Made by a program: the position numbers and the translations under genes. The notes beneath the pieces are model-generated. The model saw only the letters and a list, made by a program, of their open reading frames with translations, ran no database searches and was not told where the DNA came from. A DNA stretch of 64,000 bases from an uncultured Prevotellaceae bacterium (lineage in GTDB: Bacteria > Bacteroidota > Bacteroidia > Bacteroidales > Bacteroidaceae). Within the stretch, counting starts at the first letter, position 1; each line of letters opens with the position of its first letter. Of this stretch, positions 1 through 8,108 are shown piece after piece. The stretch lies in assembly GCA_900313615.1 (NCBI GenBank), contig OMRP01000013.1, forward strand, positions 1 to 64,000. The letters are read 5' to 3'.

Positions 1-207
1 CGTGTCCCAGGCTGCCTCGTATGGAAGTGTTGAGCCAAAGCTTGCCGCTCTTTCTTTCGAAAAATTGACGGTTGACATTACCATCGCCACCCCAGGCCGG
101 AAACGGAGGGGCGGCGGGCTTCCTGTACTACTTCTCTGTCTTCATGTAAATCTCTCAAAGAACTCTTTCTCTTGCCTCCAAACCAATTTTTTGGCCGAAA
201 GCGGATG
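1..207 (-). ncRNA. probable 5' leader of an rRNA operon (partial, runs off left edge)
   Basis: No convincing reading frame is present. Read on the minus strand, this is a structured, G/C-rich leader just downstream of a strong promoter at 208-239. It contains a boxA-like antitermination sequence, GTTCTTTGAGAGATT (149-163), of the kind found upstream of 16S rRNA in Bacteroidetes. The 16S gene itself would lie beyond base 1 and is not in the window, so the call is an inference from promoter, boxA-like motif and lack of coding potential. Confidence 0.5.
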
Positions 208-239
208 CAAAAGTACAACCTTTAAAACAACCCGCCAAA
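208..239 (-). promoter_or_regulatory. Bacteroidetes-type promoter of the leftward leader
   Basis: On the minus strand the -33 box TTTG (236-239) is followed after 20 bp by the -7 box TACTTTTG (208-215), a full match to TTTG-N19/20-TAnnTTTG. Transcription would start near base 204 and run off the left edge through the boxA-like motif. Confidence 0.7.
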
Positions 240-572
240 TTTTTATGCACTTTTTTTTCAAACAGAATGAAAATTTTCGGATTTCTTTACAAAAGTGATG
301 GTTTTTTCATAATAATTGACAAGTGTAATTGGCATTATTTTACTTTTTGCATTCCCAACGCAAAGGAATTATTGTCTATTTTATCTTATTTTTACCCCCA
401 CCAAGACTCCCAATGGGAGTAAAGATTCGTAAAACTCGTGCAATTTGTAGTTTGAAATGAAATTCGCTCGAAATAATGTATATAAAAGTATATGAGCCCA
501 CAAGAAGCAGGCTCATATACATTAATGTAATATATACCAATAATAATATATGCGAATATAGAGGATTGGTGG
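240..572. other. AT-rich intergenic region
   Basis: No gene is seen. The stretch is strongly A+T rich and holds the upstream side of the leftward leader promoter and a terminator-like hairpin at 488-520. Confidence 0.6.
488..520 (-). terminator. terminator hairpin downstream of the YARHG gene
   Basis: A perfect 11-bp inverted repeat (GTATATGAGCC at 488-498, GGCTCATATAC at 510-520) encloses an 11-nt loop. On the minus strand it is followed by TTTTATA, as expected for an intrinsic terminator about 50 bp after the stop codon at 573. Confidence 0.65.
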
Positions 573-1763
573 TTATTTCTCGAACTCAACAGTTTGGATG
601 AGCCGGAAATTGATGACTTCGAGGTCTGTCATGTCTAACGTACGTGAGCCTGTCGGCTTATACCAAGGACATTCGTTGAAATAGTTCTGATAAGCCGGGT
701 CAAGAATCGGCAGTCCGTGGCGGGCATACATCTCCCACTGCATCAGGCGCAAGGCATTTTTGGGGAACCTCTCGAGCATACCCCTTGTCAGTGGCACTAC
801 CGACGCAAAACTATAGAAACCGTTGAGTTCAGGATAGCCGTCATCCACCTTGGTAAGAGTGAAATAAGATCCGCAGAAAGGACTATACCCTACGCCTTCA
901 TGCAGATGAGCCACCACTGTCAGTCCCTGTTCACGCAATGAGACATCCCATTGTGTGGGACCGGGCAATGAGGCATGGCCACCCCTACCCCGCTGCAAAC
1001 TCTCTTGGCGCGCCTGTTCGAACTCCCGTTGCGACACTTCACGACCATCAATAGAATACACATCCTTTCCTCCTTTTTTCTCCACGTTGAGGGAAGGCAT
1101 TCTCACCTGTTTGATACGGCTATCACCAAAGAAGATGCTGCCGCCATCTATGGTATAATTACCCGGGTCGGCATTACTCTCTAAATTATCGCCGTAAATA
1201 TTGAAACCAAACAACACCTTCGCACCTATTGGAGCCAAAGTGTTGGGGTAAAATGCCTCGCCCTCGTCAACTGAAAAGAGTTCATACAAGCCATCGTAGA
1301 TGAGATGGAGGTCACGCTCCATCATATCATCGAACTTGTCTGTTTGTTCCTTCACGCGCACGAATGTGTTTTTCGTTTTTTGCTTTTTGTCGCGGAACAC
1401 CAACAAATCCCACCCTCCGATGATTTCGTGGGCAACCACTTCTTTAGTATTCTTCACCGTCAGTTTACCATTTTTCATGACCATCTCAATGGAGCGTGGA
1501 CTCTTTTCAGGTAACAGCCGCATGCTGATGGGCTCAAGAAATACTTTTCCTTCAGCAGCAAATAGTTTATAGACATAAAAACCATCAGTCCACAGGGTTT
1601 GCGATGCGAAGAAAGCATTGGAGAGGTCACCTACCTGGGCATACTGTCGGCTCCACTCTATCTGCGTGGCACGGTCGGCCGACACAGCCACCTGTGCTGT
1701 GGCATATGAGCCACACATCAACGCCACCACCATCACATAAACTTTAAGAATGTTTTTTTTCAT
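573..1763 (-). CDS. secreted YARHG-domain protein
   Basis: 396 residues with a clear signal peptide (residues 1-23, cleavage after ATA-Q), so the product should be periplasmic or surface exposed. The recognisable part is C-terminal: residues 346-350 spell YARHG, inside a segment rich in W, Y and F (CPWYKPTG follows). This is the YARHG domain, found in secreted bacterial proteins and of unknown function. The first ~330 residues match nothing I can name. The gene is single, with its own promoter (-7 box at 1799-1806) and a terminator hairpin, and is divergent from the protease gene. The start is the only ATG before the signal peptide. Confidence 0.8.
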   Translation of the reverse strand: MKKNILKVYVMVVALMCGSYATAQVAVSADRATQIEWSRQYAQVGDLSNAFFASQTLWTDGFYVYKLFAAEGKVFLEPISMRLLPEKSPRSIEMVMKNGKLTVKNTKEVVAHEIIGGWDLLVFRDKKQKTKNTFVRVKEQTDKFDDMMERDLHLIYDGLYELFSVDEGEAFYPNTLAPIGAKVLFGFNIYGDNLESNADPGNYTIDGGSIFFGDSRIKQVRMPSLNVEKKGGKDVYSIDGREVSQREFEQARQESLQRGRGGHASLPGPTQWDVSLREQGLTVVAHLHEGVGYSPFCGSYFTLTKVDDGYPELNGFYSFASVVPLTRGMLERFPKNALRLMQWEMYARHGLPILDPAYQNYFNECPWYKPTGSRTLDMTDLEVINFRLIQTVEFEK

Positions 1764-1798
1764 ATCTAGTAAGTATTGATTATCACACTATTATGATG

Positions 1799-1806
1799 CA
1801 AAGATA
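1799..1806 (-). promoter_or_regulatory. -7 box of the YARHG gene
   Basis: On the minus strand TATCTTTG matches TAnnTTTG exactly, about 36 bp upstream of the start codon at 1763. No clear TTTG is seen at -33. Confidence 0.55.
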
Positions 1807-1824
1807 GTAAAAAAAAGTCTAGGC

Positions 1825-1858
1825 TTGACACTTTTACGGGAAAAAAAAACTATTTTTG
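1825..1858 (+). promoter_or_regulatory. promoter of the aspartyl protease gene
   Basis: TTG at 1825-1827 and TATTTTTG at 1851-1858 are 23 bp apart. The -7 box ends only 4 bp before the GTG start codon at 1863, so the expected transcription start nearly coincides with the start codon. Confidence 0.6.
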
Positions 1859-1862
1859 CAAT

Positions 1863-3032
1863 GTGAAACGGTTAATCGTCATCCTCGTCATCCTTGGCGG
1901 TCTGCTGCCTCTTTATGCGCAGATGCACCGCTATAACCTCGACTTCGAACTGTCGGCCCAACACTTCGTCGACACCATACCCATCGATTTTGAGGATGAC
2001 CAAGTATATATCACCGCCATTATCGATGGTCAACACTACCGTTTCAACCTCGACACCGGCTCGAGTCAAGGTATCGCCTATTCCAATGACGACATGCCTT
2101 ATGGCCGTGTGTTGGGAAAGGTAGAGTCCCGCGACGCCAATGGCCACATCGACACGATACAAGCCGTGGCCTTCCCCACGTTCCGCATAGGTCACCTCAC
2201 TATTCGCGGTTACAGCGGTTCGCTACTTCGTCACCACACAGCCCAGCCTAAATACGACGCCATCATCGGTTTCGACCTGTTTAACAAAGGACTGAACGCC
2301 AAGATTGACACCCGACAAGGCTACCTCATCCTGACCGACATTCGCGACTATTTCGAACAGGAGCCCGGGTACCGTTTCAAATATCGTCTATTACGCTTCG
2401 TTCCCAATGTGCGGCTGACCCCCTACCCCGGCTGTTCCGACGAAGCACTCCTCGACACTGGCAGCAAGCGACTATATGTGATGGGCAACCGTAGTCTATC
2501 GCTTTTCGAGGAGAAAGTGCCGGGCATCACCAGTCAGGTGGAAGGGCGTAGTCACGGCCACCGAGCCATAGGCTCGTTTGGCACCGAGCGTGCCGCACAA
2601 GTGAGCTTTCTCTGGCTTGACGGATTTCAGTTGGGTGACTATTATTTCAACGACTACCATACGATGACCACACAGGGTTATTCCCGCATTGGTGGCGAGT
2701 TGTTGCGTTACGGCAGTTTGGTTATCAACCCCAAGCGCAAGCGTTTCACATTCCAGCCCTACAATGGCCAGGAAGCAGTGATGATAAGCAACAAACAGAT
2801 GAACATCGCCTTTGTGCCCAAGAATGGCCTTCCTAGTGTAGGATTGGTGTGGGAAGGCAGCGTACATTATCGCAATGGTTTCCGTCAGGGCGATGTTATC
2901 ATTCAGATTGACGGTCGTCCCATCCGTTCTTTCGCCGAATTCCAGCGCTACCCTTTCATTGAGGGGCGAGAACACACGTTCATGGTGCGCGACACGCAAG
3001 GACAACTGCATGAAGTGGTGAGTGTGAGATGA
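1863..3032 (+). CDS. secreted aspartyl protease (two DTG motifs) with C-terminal PDZ domain
   Basis: 389 residues with an N-terminal signal peptide (1-20). Two retropepsin-type active-site motifs occur in one chain: LDTGSS (D64) and LDTGSK (D198), so the single polypeptide may form the two-aspartate active site that viral enzymes make by dimerising. Residues ~310-385 resemble a PDZ domain (GLVWEGSVHYRNGFRQGD followed by IQIDGRPI). This fits the Bacteroidetes family annotated as aspartyl protease / PDZ protein, of unknown substrate. The start is GTG: the overlapping ATG at 1861 is out of frame and followed at once by a stop, and later Met codons would remove the signal peptide. The mRNA is probably leaderless. 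Confidence 0.8.
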   Translation: MKRLIVILVILGGLLPLYAQMHRYNLDFELSAQHFVDTIPIDFEDDQVYITAIIDGQHYRFNLDTGSSQGIAYSNDDMPYGRVLGKVESRDANGHIDTIQAVAFPTFRIGHLTIRGYSGSLLRHHTAQPKYDAIIGFDLFNKGLNAKIDTRQGYLILTDIRDYFEQEPGYRFKYRLLRFVPNVRLTPYPGCSDEALLDTGSKRLYVMGNRSLSLFEEKVPGITSQVEGRSHGHRAIGSFGTERAAQVSFLWLDGFQLGDYYFNDYHTMTTQGYSRIGGELLRYGSLVINPKRKRFTFQPYNGQEAVMISNKQMNIAFVPKNGLPSVGLVWEGSVHYRNGFRQGDVIIQIDGRPIRSFAEFQRYPFIEGREHTFMVRDTQGQLHEVVSVR

Positions 3033-3119
3033 AAAAGAGGTGAGAGGTGGGAGGTGAGGGAATAGCGCTGCTAAGCCAATAATCAATATTCATTTTTAAA
3101 TTTTCAATGTTCAATATAC

Positions 3120-4016
3120 ATGTCCGAAAGAGAATTATTCCAGAAGAATGTGTCCATTTTATCACAGGATGCGCCATTTGAGACGGAGCGCATACCCTGC
3201 GCTGCCACGTCCTTGCCTTCGGTGGAGACCCTTTCCGCCATTGTAGGATTGGTGCGTGAGCTTGTCTTTCCCGGCTATTTTGACCAGCGTCAAGACCAGG
3301 AAGCCATGCGTCAGTACCACACGGGCGTGAAGATGGAACGCCTTGGCACCTTGTTGCGCGAACAGATACGCTTTGCCATGCGTTTCCAACAAGCCGACTG
3401 CGCCGACAGCGCCGTAGCCGCCACCACAAGGGCTCTTCGTTTTATAGACCGACTGCCCGAGTTGCGCCGCATCTTGTACACCGATGTGCGTGCCATCTTC
3501 GACAACGACCCCGCCGCCCACACCATCAGCGAGGTGATATTCTGCTATCCTGTGGTGCAGGCGATGCTCCATTACCGCATGGCACATGAGTTACATGTGA
3601 TGGACGTACCCGTACTGCCGCGAATCATCACCGAGATGGCCCATTCTGCCACAGGCATCGACATCCACCCTGGCGCCACCATTGGCGAATATTTCTCCAT
3701 TGACCACGGCACCGGTGTTGTGATTGGCGAGACCGCCATCATCGGCCACCATGTGACACTCTACCAAGGTGTGACCTTGGGAGCGCGGAGCATCCAAGGC
3801 GACCCCTTACGGCGAGATGACAGCACACCACGCCACCCCATCATCGAAGACCATGTGACCATCTATTCCAATTCCACCCTTTTAGGACGTATCACCATCG
3901 GCCACGATACCATCATAGGTGGTAACGTTTGGCTCACACACAGCGTAGCCCCCTTCTCTCGCCTCTTGCAGAGCAAGGCGCAGGATGTATCGTTCACCGA
4001 CGGAGCGGGAATTTGA
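3120..4016 (+). CDS. cysE: serine O-acetyltransferase
   Basis: 298 residues. It transfers acetyl from acetyl-CoA to L-serine, making O-acetylserine for cysteine synthesis, in the cytoplasm. The N-terminal half is the helical domain of bacterial serine acetyltransferases. From about residue 175 the left-handed beta-helix starts (HPGATIG, then GVVIGETAIIG, HHVTLYQGVTLGA and IIGGNVWLTHSV), with the conserved DHGTGVVIGE segment. Length is that of the long Bacteroidales form. It follows the protease gene by 87 bp of A/T- and G-rich spacer. No O-acetylserine lyase gene is adjacent. Confidence 0.92.
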   Translation: MSERELFQKNVSILSQDAPFETERIPCAATSLPSVETLSAIVGLVRELVFPGYFDQRQDQEAMRQYHTGVKMERLGTLLREQIRFAMRFQQADCADSAVAATTRALRFIDRLPELRRILYTDVRAIFDNDPAAHTISEVIFCYPVVQAMLHYRMAHELHVMDVPVLPRIITEMAHSATGIDIHPGATIGEYFSIDHGTGVVIGETAIIGHHVTLYQGVTLGARSIQGDPLRRDDSTPRHPIIEDHVTIYSNSTLLGRITIGHDTIIGGNVWLTHSVAPFSRLLQSKAQDVSFTDGAGI

Positions 4017-4110
4017 TAAGGAGGGAAGACGATATCAAGGAGTATGGGAGTATAGGAGTATAGGAGTTTGGTCAATAGTTCATGGAAAGACAATGATTTG
4101 TAGAATATAA

Positions 4111-4147
4111 AAGAGAACGGATTTCACGTTTTGAAATCCGTTCTCTT
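4111..4147 (-). terminator. strong terminator hairpin of the OmpA-type gene
   Basis: A perfect 16-bp stem (4111-4126 with 4132-4147) and a CGTTT loop lie 26 bp after the stop codon at 4173. On the minus strand the hairpin is followed by TTTTATATTC. It also lies downstream of the convergent cysE gene and may serve both. Confidence 0.85.
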
Positions 4148-4172
4148 AATAACTTATCGTTTCAAATACTTA

Positions 4173-5006
4173 TCAACTCTCTGGAGCCTGTTCGATGAGT
4201 TCCATGAACTGATCAAGTTTCGGCGTGATAATAATCTGGGTGCGGCGATTACGCTGACGTCCCAAGTCAGTGCTGTTATCAGAGAGCGGGTTGTATTCGC
4301 CACGTCCACCTGCCGTGAGACGTTTCGGGTCAACACCATAGTTGTTTTGCAGATACTGCACCACGCTGGAAGCACGCAGACAAGAAAGGTCCCAGTTGTT
4401 ACGGATGTTTTCACGCGAAATGGGCACATCATCGGTATTACCCTCCACAAGCACGTCATAGTCCTTGTAGTCCATGATAATCTTGGCAATCTTGCTCAGT
4501 GTCTCTGCAGCGCGGTCATTGATCTCATAACCACCACTGCGGAACAGCATATTGTCGGCCAATGAGATATACACCACGCCTTTCAGCACTTGTATATCCA
4601 CCTCACGCAATTCCTCTTTACTCAGTGAGCGTGTTAGGTTGTTGGTAAGCACCATATTAAGCGAGTCGCTCTTACTTTTCACCTCCACAAGGTGACGTAT
4701 ATACTGGTTCGACTCATTGATTTGGTCCACCAGTTTGTCGATGCTCACATTATTCTGGCTGGCATTGGTCAAGCTCAAGTCAAGCGTTCTTTGCAGCCGA
4801 GCATAGTCACGCTTCGCCTGTGCCAATTGCTCTTCAAGGCTAGCCACACGTGTGGTAGCGGCAGCCAATTGTTCTTTGGTCTCCTGATAATTGTTCGTGA
4901 TGGTTCTGTTCTCCTCCTGGCAAGCCAGCAACTCCTTGCTGCTTGTACATCCGCTGAGTGCCACAGCACCCACCATCAGTGAAACAATAAAAACATTCTT
5001 TTTCAT
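4173..5006 (-). CDS. OmpA-family peptidoglycan-binding lipoprotein
   Basis: 277 residues. The start at 5006 gives a lipoprotein signal (MKKNVFIVSL..., lipobox ALSGC, Cys about residue 20); an upstream in-frame ATG would span the promoter and is rejected. Residues ~28-90 are a Gln/Glu-rich predicted coiled coil. The C-terminal ~130 residues are an OmpA C-like domain with the peptidoglycan-binding pattern (VLVEGNTDDVPI, NWDLSCLRASSVVQYL, RLTAGGRGEYNPL, NRRTQIIITP). It probably tethers the outer membrane to the wall. It is monocistronic, with its own promoter and a strong terminator. Confidence 0.88.
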   Translation of the reverse strand: MKKNVFIVSLMVGAVALSGCTSSKELLACQEENRTITNNYQETKEQLAAATTRVASLEEQLAQAKRDYARLQRTLDLSLTNASQNNVSIDKLVDQINESNQYIRHLVEVKSKSDSLNMVLTNNLTRSLSKEELREVDIQVLKGVVYISLADNMLFRSGGYEINDRAAETLSKIAKIIMDYKDYDVLVEGNTDDVPISRENIRNNWDLSCLRASSVVQYLQNNYGVDPKRLTAGGRGEYNPLSDNSTDLGRQRNRRTQIIITPKLDQFMELIEQAPES

Positions 5007-5042
5007 ACTCTTATTTTGGTTGGTTTGTAATTCTATTCGGTG

Positions 5043-5075
5043 CAAATGTACACATATAACGCATAAAACCACAAA
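5043..5075 (-). promoter_or_regulatory. promoter of the OmpA-type lipoprotein gene
   Basis: On the minus strand TTTG (5072-5075), 21 bp, then TACATTTG (5043-5050). The -7 box lies 36 bp upstream of the start at 5006, which excludes the longer reading frame beginning at 5072. Confidence 0.75.
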
Positions 5076-5168
5076 ACAAATGTGCAGATTATAGATTTTT
5101 AACCAAGAATTAACGGAATACGCGACAGTGAGGCCTCAGAAAGACCACAAACAATACATAATAGTTAT

Positions 5169-5203
5169 ACGGATTACACACAACAATATTGCATGCAATC
5201 CGT
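5169..5203. repeat. inverted repeat ACGGATT / AATCCGT
   Basis: A 7-bp perfect arm pair, extendable to 10 bp with one mismatch, with 21 bp between the arms. It lies between the OmpA-type gene and the small gene ending at 5274. There is no T-run, so an operator or processing signal is as likely as a terminator. Confidence 0.35.
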
Positions 5204-5273
5204 CGTCAACAGTCGATCGTAATCGTACGCTTTGATTACATCACTGTGTTTAACGACCCACCTTTAGGGGGAA

Positions 5274-5465
5274 TCAGTCCTCTGAGAACAGATTAGGTTT
5301 GGGATCCGTCTCTTCCTCCCACACGTTGTTGGAGTTACCCAAGGCGTTTTCAGGATCCTGCCCATTATTGGGATCGGGATCGACATTTGCAGTGGTCTGA
5401 TCCATCAATGGACTGAATTCCAAATAACTGACTTTCAGTTGCGGTTCTAAATACTCTTTTTTCAT
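5274..5465 (-). CDS. small hypothetical protein (63 aa)
   Basis: A 63-residue acidic protein beginning MKKEYLEPQLKVSYLEF, with an Asp/Asn/Pro-rich C-terminal half (DPDPNNGQDPENALGNSNN). It has no signal peptide, Cys or membrane segment. Short proteins opening with a MKKxYxxPxxxV-like pattern are frequent in Bacteroidales, and I know of no function for them. It lies 166 bp downstream of the LRR gene on the same strand, separated by an imperfect palindrome (5497-5553), so it may be co-transcribed. Coding status rests on this resemblance. Confidence 0.55.
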   Translation of the reverse strand: MKKEYLEPQLKVSYLEFSPLMDQTTANVDPDPNNGQDPENALGNSNNVWEEETDPKPNLFSED

Positions 5466-5496
5466 TGTTCGTTTAAATGTTTAAGACTTACCCCGA

Positions 5497-5553
5497 CCCT
5501 TCTAGGAAGAGAGATATAATCTTGTCGATTCCTATTCCTCTTCCTAGGGAGGG
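5497..5553. repeat. imperfect inverted repeat, possible palindromic-element pair
   Basis: Arms CCCTTCTAGGAAGAG (5497-5511) and CTCTTCCTAGGGAGGG (5538-5553) face each other. The outer flanks carry CCCCG and GGGACAAGGG. The style (CCCC block, palindromic core, GGAGGG) resembles the GC-rich elements at 25194, 31186 and 42276, but the match is weak. It lies between the LRR gene and the small gene and may act as a leaky terminator. Confidence 0.45.
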
Positions 5554-5631
5554 ACAAGGGTAGGTATTTATTTCATTACTGTTTTATACAAATCGTTCAC
5601 GTTCCGCAATGCAAACTAACTTGGATTGCGC

Positions 5632-7776
5632 TTACTTAATTACGGTTTTCTTTCCGTTTACTATATATACGCCCTTCTGGGTCGGCTTGCTTTCAAGTTT
5701 ACGTCCATCGAGCGTGTACCATACACCATTCTCTGCATTTGGTGTAAGACTCTCGACACTCACGATGCCCGTTGTCTCCTCATCCTCGAATTCCACCATG
5801 ATGGGACTTGCCTGGGCGGAAAGAACCCTTGTGGGCAGCGTTAGGTATGCCTTGCCTGCAGCGAGATATCCTGGACTGACGGTGTAGAAGCCTACGCCCG
5901 AAGGACCATTTTGGAGGGTGAAGTTGGTGTTGTCACCCGTGGTTGCTTCAAGGTAGGTACGCTCCGTCACGCCAACGAGCATGTTATGCAGGTACATCGA
6001 TGTCTCCTTAACGGGTATGTTATAGGTGCCTTTCGTTCCCTTGATGTAAAGGCCTGTGCCCGCAGGCACTTCATCGACCTGTGTGAGCACTAATTTTCCG
6101 TTCGCAGGGTTGAAGCCACTGGCGATGTAAGCCTTCATACCCGTAACGTTCGTGAAGTCGAGGTCGTAGGAACTGGCGAAGGTACCCACGCCGGCGGAAC
6201 TGATGGAGAGCGTCACTTCGGGAACCAACTCAACAATATTGTAATCTTTCCAATATTGAGCCGCCAAGTAATCCTGCTTTGTGCCATAGGGAACGTAGAT
6301 TGTTACGTTCTCGTAATTGCCGAAGGTATCATCGGCATACAGTGGCGTTGGTGCCGTCATATTGCAATATACCGTTGTCAAGGCGGGACAGTCAGCGAAT
6401 GCTGAAATCATAAAAGTTAACGTTGATGGGAGGGTGACGGTGGTCAGTGATGGACACGAACGGAAAGAATGACCGATATATACCACGCCTTCGGGGATGA
6501 CCACTTCTGACAAGCCAGTGTTTGAGAAAGCATCTTTTAATATGGTCGCTACACCCGTTGGGATGTCAATCTCAGTCAAGTTCAAGAAACCTGCGAATGC
6601 TTCTTCTCCAATATTTACCACGTTATTGGGAATGTCGGTATATGGACATCCTTGTACAATCTCGCTTTTGGTCGTATTTATGATGGCATTGCTGTTGTTG
6701 CGAGAGTCGTAGTAGGTATTAGATGGGTCCACCTCAATGCTTTCCAGATTAGAACAGGCGTAGAAGGGAGCGACGCCGATTTCGTTCACTTGGGGGCCAA
6801 TGGCTATACTGGTCAGGCCTGAGAATTCAAAAGCATGACGACCGATTCTCTCCAAACCACTAGGCAAGGTTATGCTTGTCAGTTCATAACAGCCTGCGAA
6901 TGCGTTGTCACCAATGCCTGTCACAGGATAAATATACTGACCATCCATTCTATTCACAATTAAATTGTCTGGTATGGTGATATTGCCCGAATAATCGTCG
7001 CGAGCCACCTCCGCATAATTATCGTCAATGTAATGGAGATAACGGATGCCACTGCGAGTAGCGAATACCACATGGTCGCCCTTGATATTGTAATTTCCCC
7101 AAATATATGCATCTTTATAGGCTTCCACACTTTCACTTGGCACGAAGATATTGATATACTCAGAATCCATACTTTTGAAGGGGTATGATGAGATATCAAT
7201 GGGTGTCGTCAAATGGCAAAGGATGGTGCTTGTGCATGGGCCCAGGAGAGCCGCTCGGCCAATGCTCTCAATGGAAGAGGGGATTGACACGTCGTACAAA
7301 ACATTAGCTAGGAATGCGTAATCTCCGACCGTTTTCAAACCCGGTGGTAATGTCAAGTGTTTGATTCTATTATTACTGAAGGCTCTTTCGCCAATGCTCT
7401 CCAAATTCCCCTGCAACATAGTGAGGGAGGATATATGGCCTTGTTCATTTGTACATTCAAAAGCCCCGTCTTTTATCGTCTTAAGGGTAGCGGGCAGTGA
7501 AACGCTTGTCAGATTTACGCAGTCACGGAATGCCTCCTCGCCAATGCTCGTCACTGTGTATTGCGAGTTGCCAACAGTAATCGAGCTGGGAATGGTGAGG
7601 TCACCGGATAAGTTGGAGTAGCTGTCGGAATGTGTCACCTCCGCCTCGCCATTGTTGCCAAGGATATAGTGGATGTTATCGACAACGACCTCGTCACCTG
7701 AGAAACTGCCATTCTGAGCCGAAGCAGTGGTGCCAAGCAAAAGCCCCATAAACAACAAGGTAAATAGTTTTTTCAT
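5632..7776 (-). CDS. secreted BspA-like leucine-rich-repeat protein with type IX-like C-terminal tail
   Basis: 714 residues, signal peptide 1-20. From about residue 40 to 510 it has repeated ~23-residue LRR_5 units of the BspA type (IGEEAFRDCVNLTSVSLP, IGDNAFAGCYELTSITLP, IGEEAFAGFLNLTEIDIP), interrupted near 200-260. A non-repeat domain follows (VTLSISSAGVGTFASSYD). The last ~30 residues (WYTLDGRKL then KGVYIVNGKK) match the tails of the amylase and galactanase at 42507 and 44632, suggesting type IX export and surface attachment. Such proteins mediate adhesion in oral and gut Bacteroidetes; the ligand here is unknown. Confidence 0.85.
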   Translation of the reverse strand: MKKLFTLLFMGLLLGTTASAQNGSFSGDEVVVDNIHYILGNNGEAEVTHSDSYSNLSGDLTIPSSITVGNSQYTVTSIGEEAFRDCVNLTSVSLPATLKTIKDGAFECTNEQGHISSLTMLQGNLESIGERAFSNNRIKHLTLPPGLKTVGDYAFLANVLYDVSIPSSIESIGRAALLGPCTSTILCHLTTPIDISSYPFKSMDSEYINIFVPSESVEAYKDAYIWGNYNIKGDHVVFATRSGIRYLHYIDDNYAEVARDDYSGNITIPDNLIVNRMDGQYIYPVTGIGDNAFAGCYELTSITLPSGLERIGRHAFEFSGLTSIAIGPQVNEIGVAPFYACSNLESIEVDPSNTYYDSRNNSNAIINTTKSEIVQGCPYTDIPNNVVNIGEEAFAGFLNLTEIDIPTGVATILKDAFSNTGLSEVVIPEGVVYIGHSFRSCPSLTTVTLPSTLTFMISAFADCPALTTVYCNMTAPTPLYADDTFGNYENVTIYVPYGTKQDYLAAQYWKDYNIVELVPEVTLSISSAGVGTFASSYDLDFTNVTGMKAYIASGFNPANGKLVLTQVDEVPAGTGLYIKGTKGTYNIPVKETSMYLHNMLVGVTERTYLEATTGDNTNFTLQNGPSGVGFYTVSPGYLAAGKAYLTLPTRVLSAQASPIMVEFEDEETTGIVSVESLTPNAENGVWYTLDGRKLESKPTQKGVYIVNGKKTVIK

Positions 7777-8108
7777 ATCGTTAATTGAGTTTATAAGTGA
7801 ATAGATTATGAGTTTATAGTTTTGAGTTTTTGAGTTTATAAGTTAATAAATGAGAATAAATAGAGGTTGAGATGATTGTTGTTATTTCGCATAGATAGCA
7901 CCATGTGCCCATATACGCTGCAAAATTACTACTTTTGTATTCGAATTATCCACCAATGACAATTAATAAGTGTTAAACGGTTAACAAACAATGGAGAAAA
8001 GGTATGAAAAGTATGGGTTTTGACATCATTTTGGGGTAGAAAAAAACAAATATATTTTGTATTTCTCTCAACTTGCACTACCTTTGCATAAAAATAACAC
8101 CAAGGATA
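7777..8108. other. divergent intergenic region between the LRR gene and purL
   Basis: 332 bp without a gene. 7788-7850 is low-complexity repetition of GAGTTTATA-like words. A -7 box for the LRR gene, TAATTTTG on the minus strand, lies at 7921-7928. The purL promoter is at 8056-8086. Nothing else is recognised. Confidence 0.6.
8056..8086 (+). promoter_or_regulatory. purL promoter
   Basis: TTTG (8056-8059), 19 bp, TACCTTTG (8079-8086). It overlaps the upstream in-frame ATG at 8073, which therefore cannot be the start. The ATG at 8109 is preceded by AAGGA (8102-8106). Confidence 0.8.

Noticed and set aside
2..298. 98-codon open frame on the plus strand
   Set aside because: No ribosome site, no recognisable protein, and it lies across a strong minus-strand promoter and leader.
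7930..7937. Plus-strand TACTTTTG as a second purL promoter
   Set aside because: It is ~170 bp from the start, overlaps the LRR gene -7 box on the other strand, and a better promoter lies at 8056-8086.
8073..8108. Longer N-terminus for PurL
   Set aside because: The upstream ATG precedes the -7 box, so it would not be in the mRNA.
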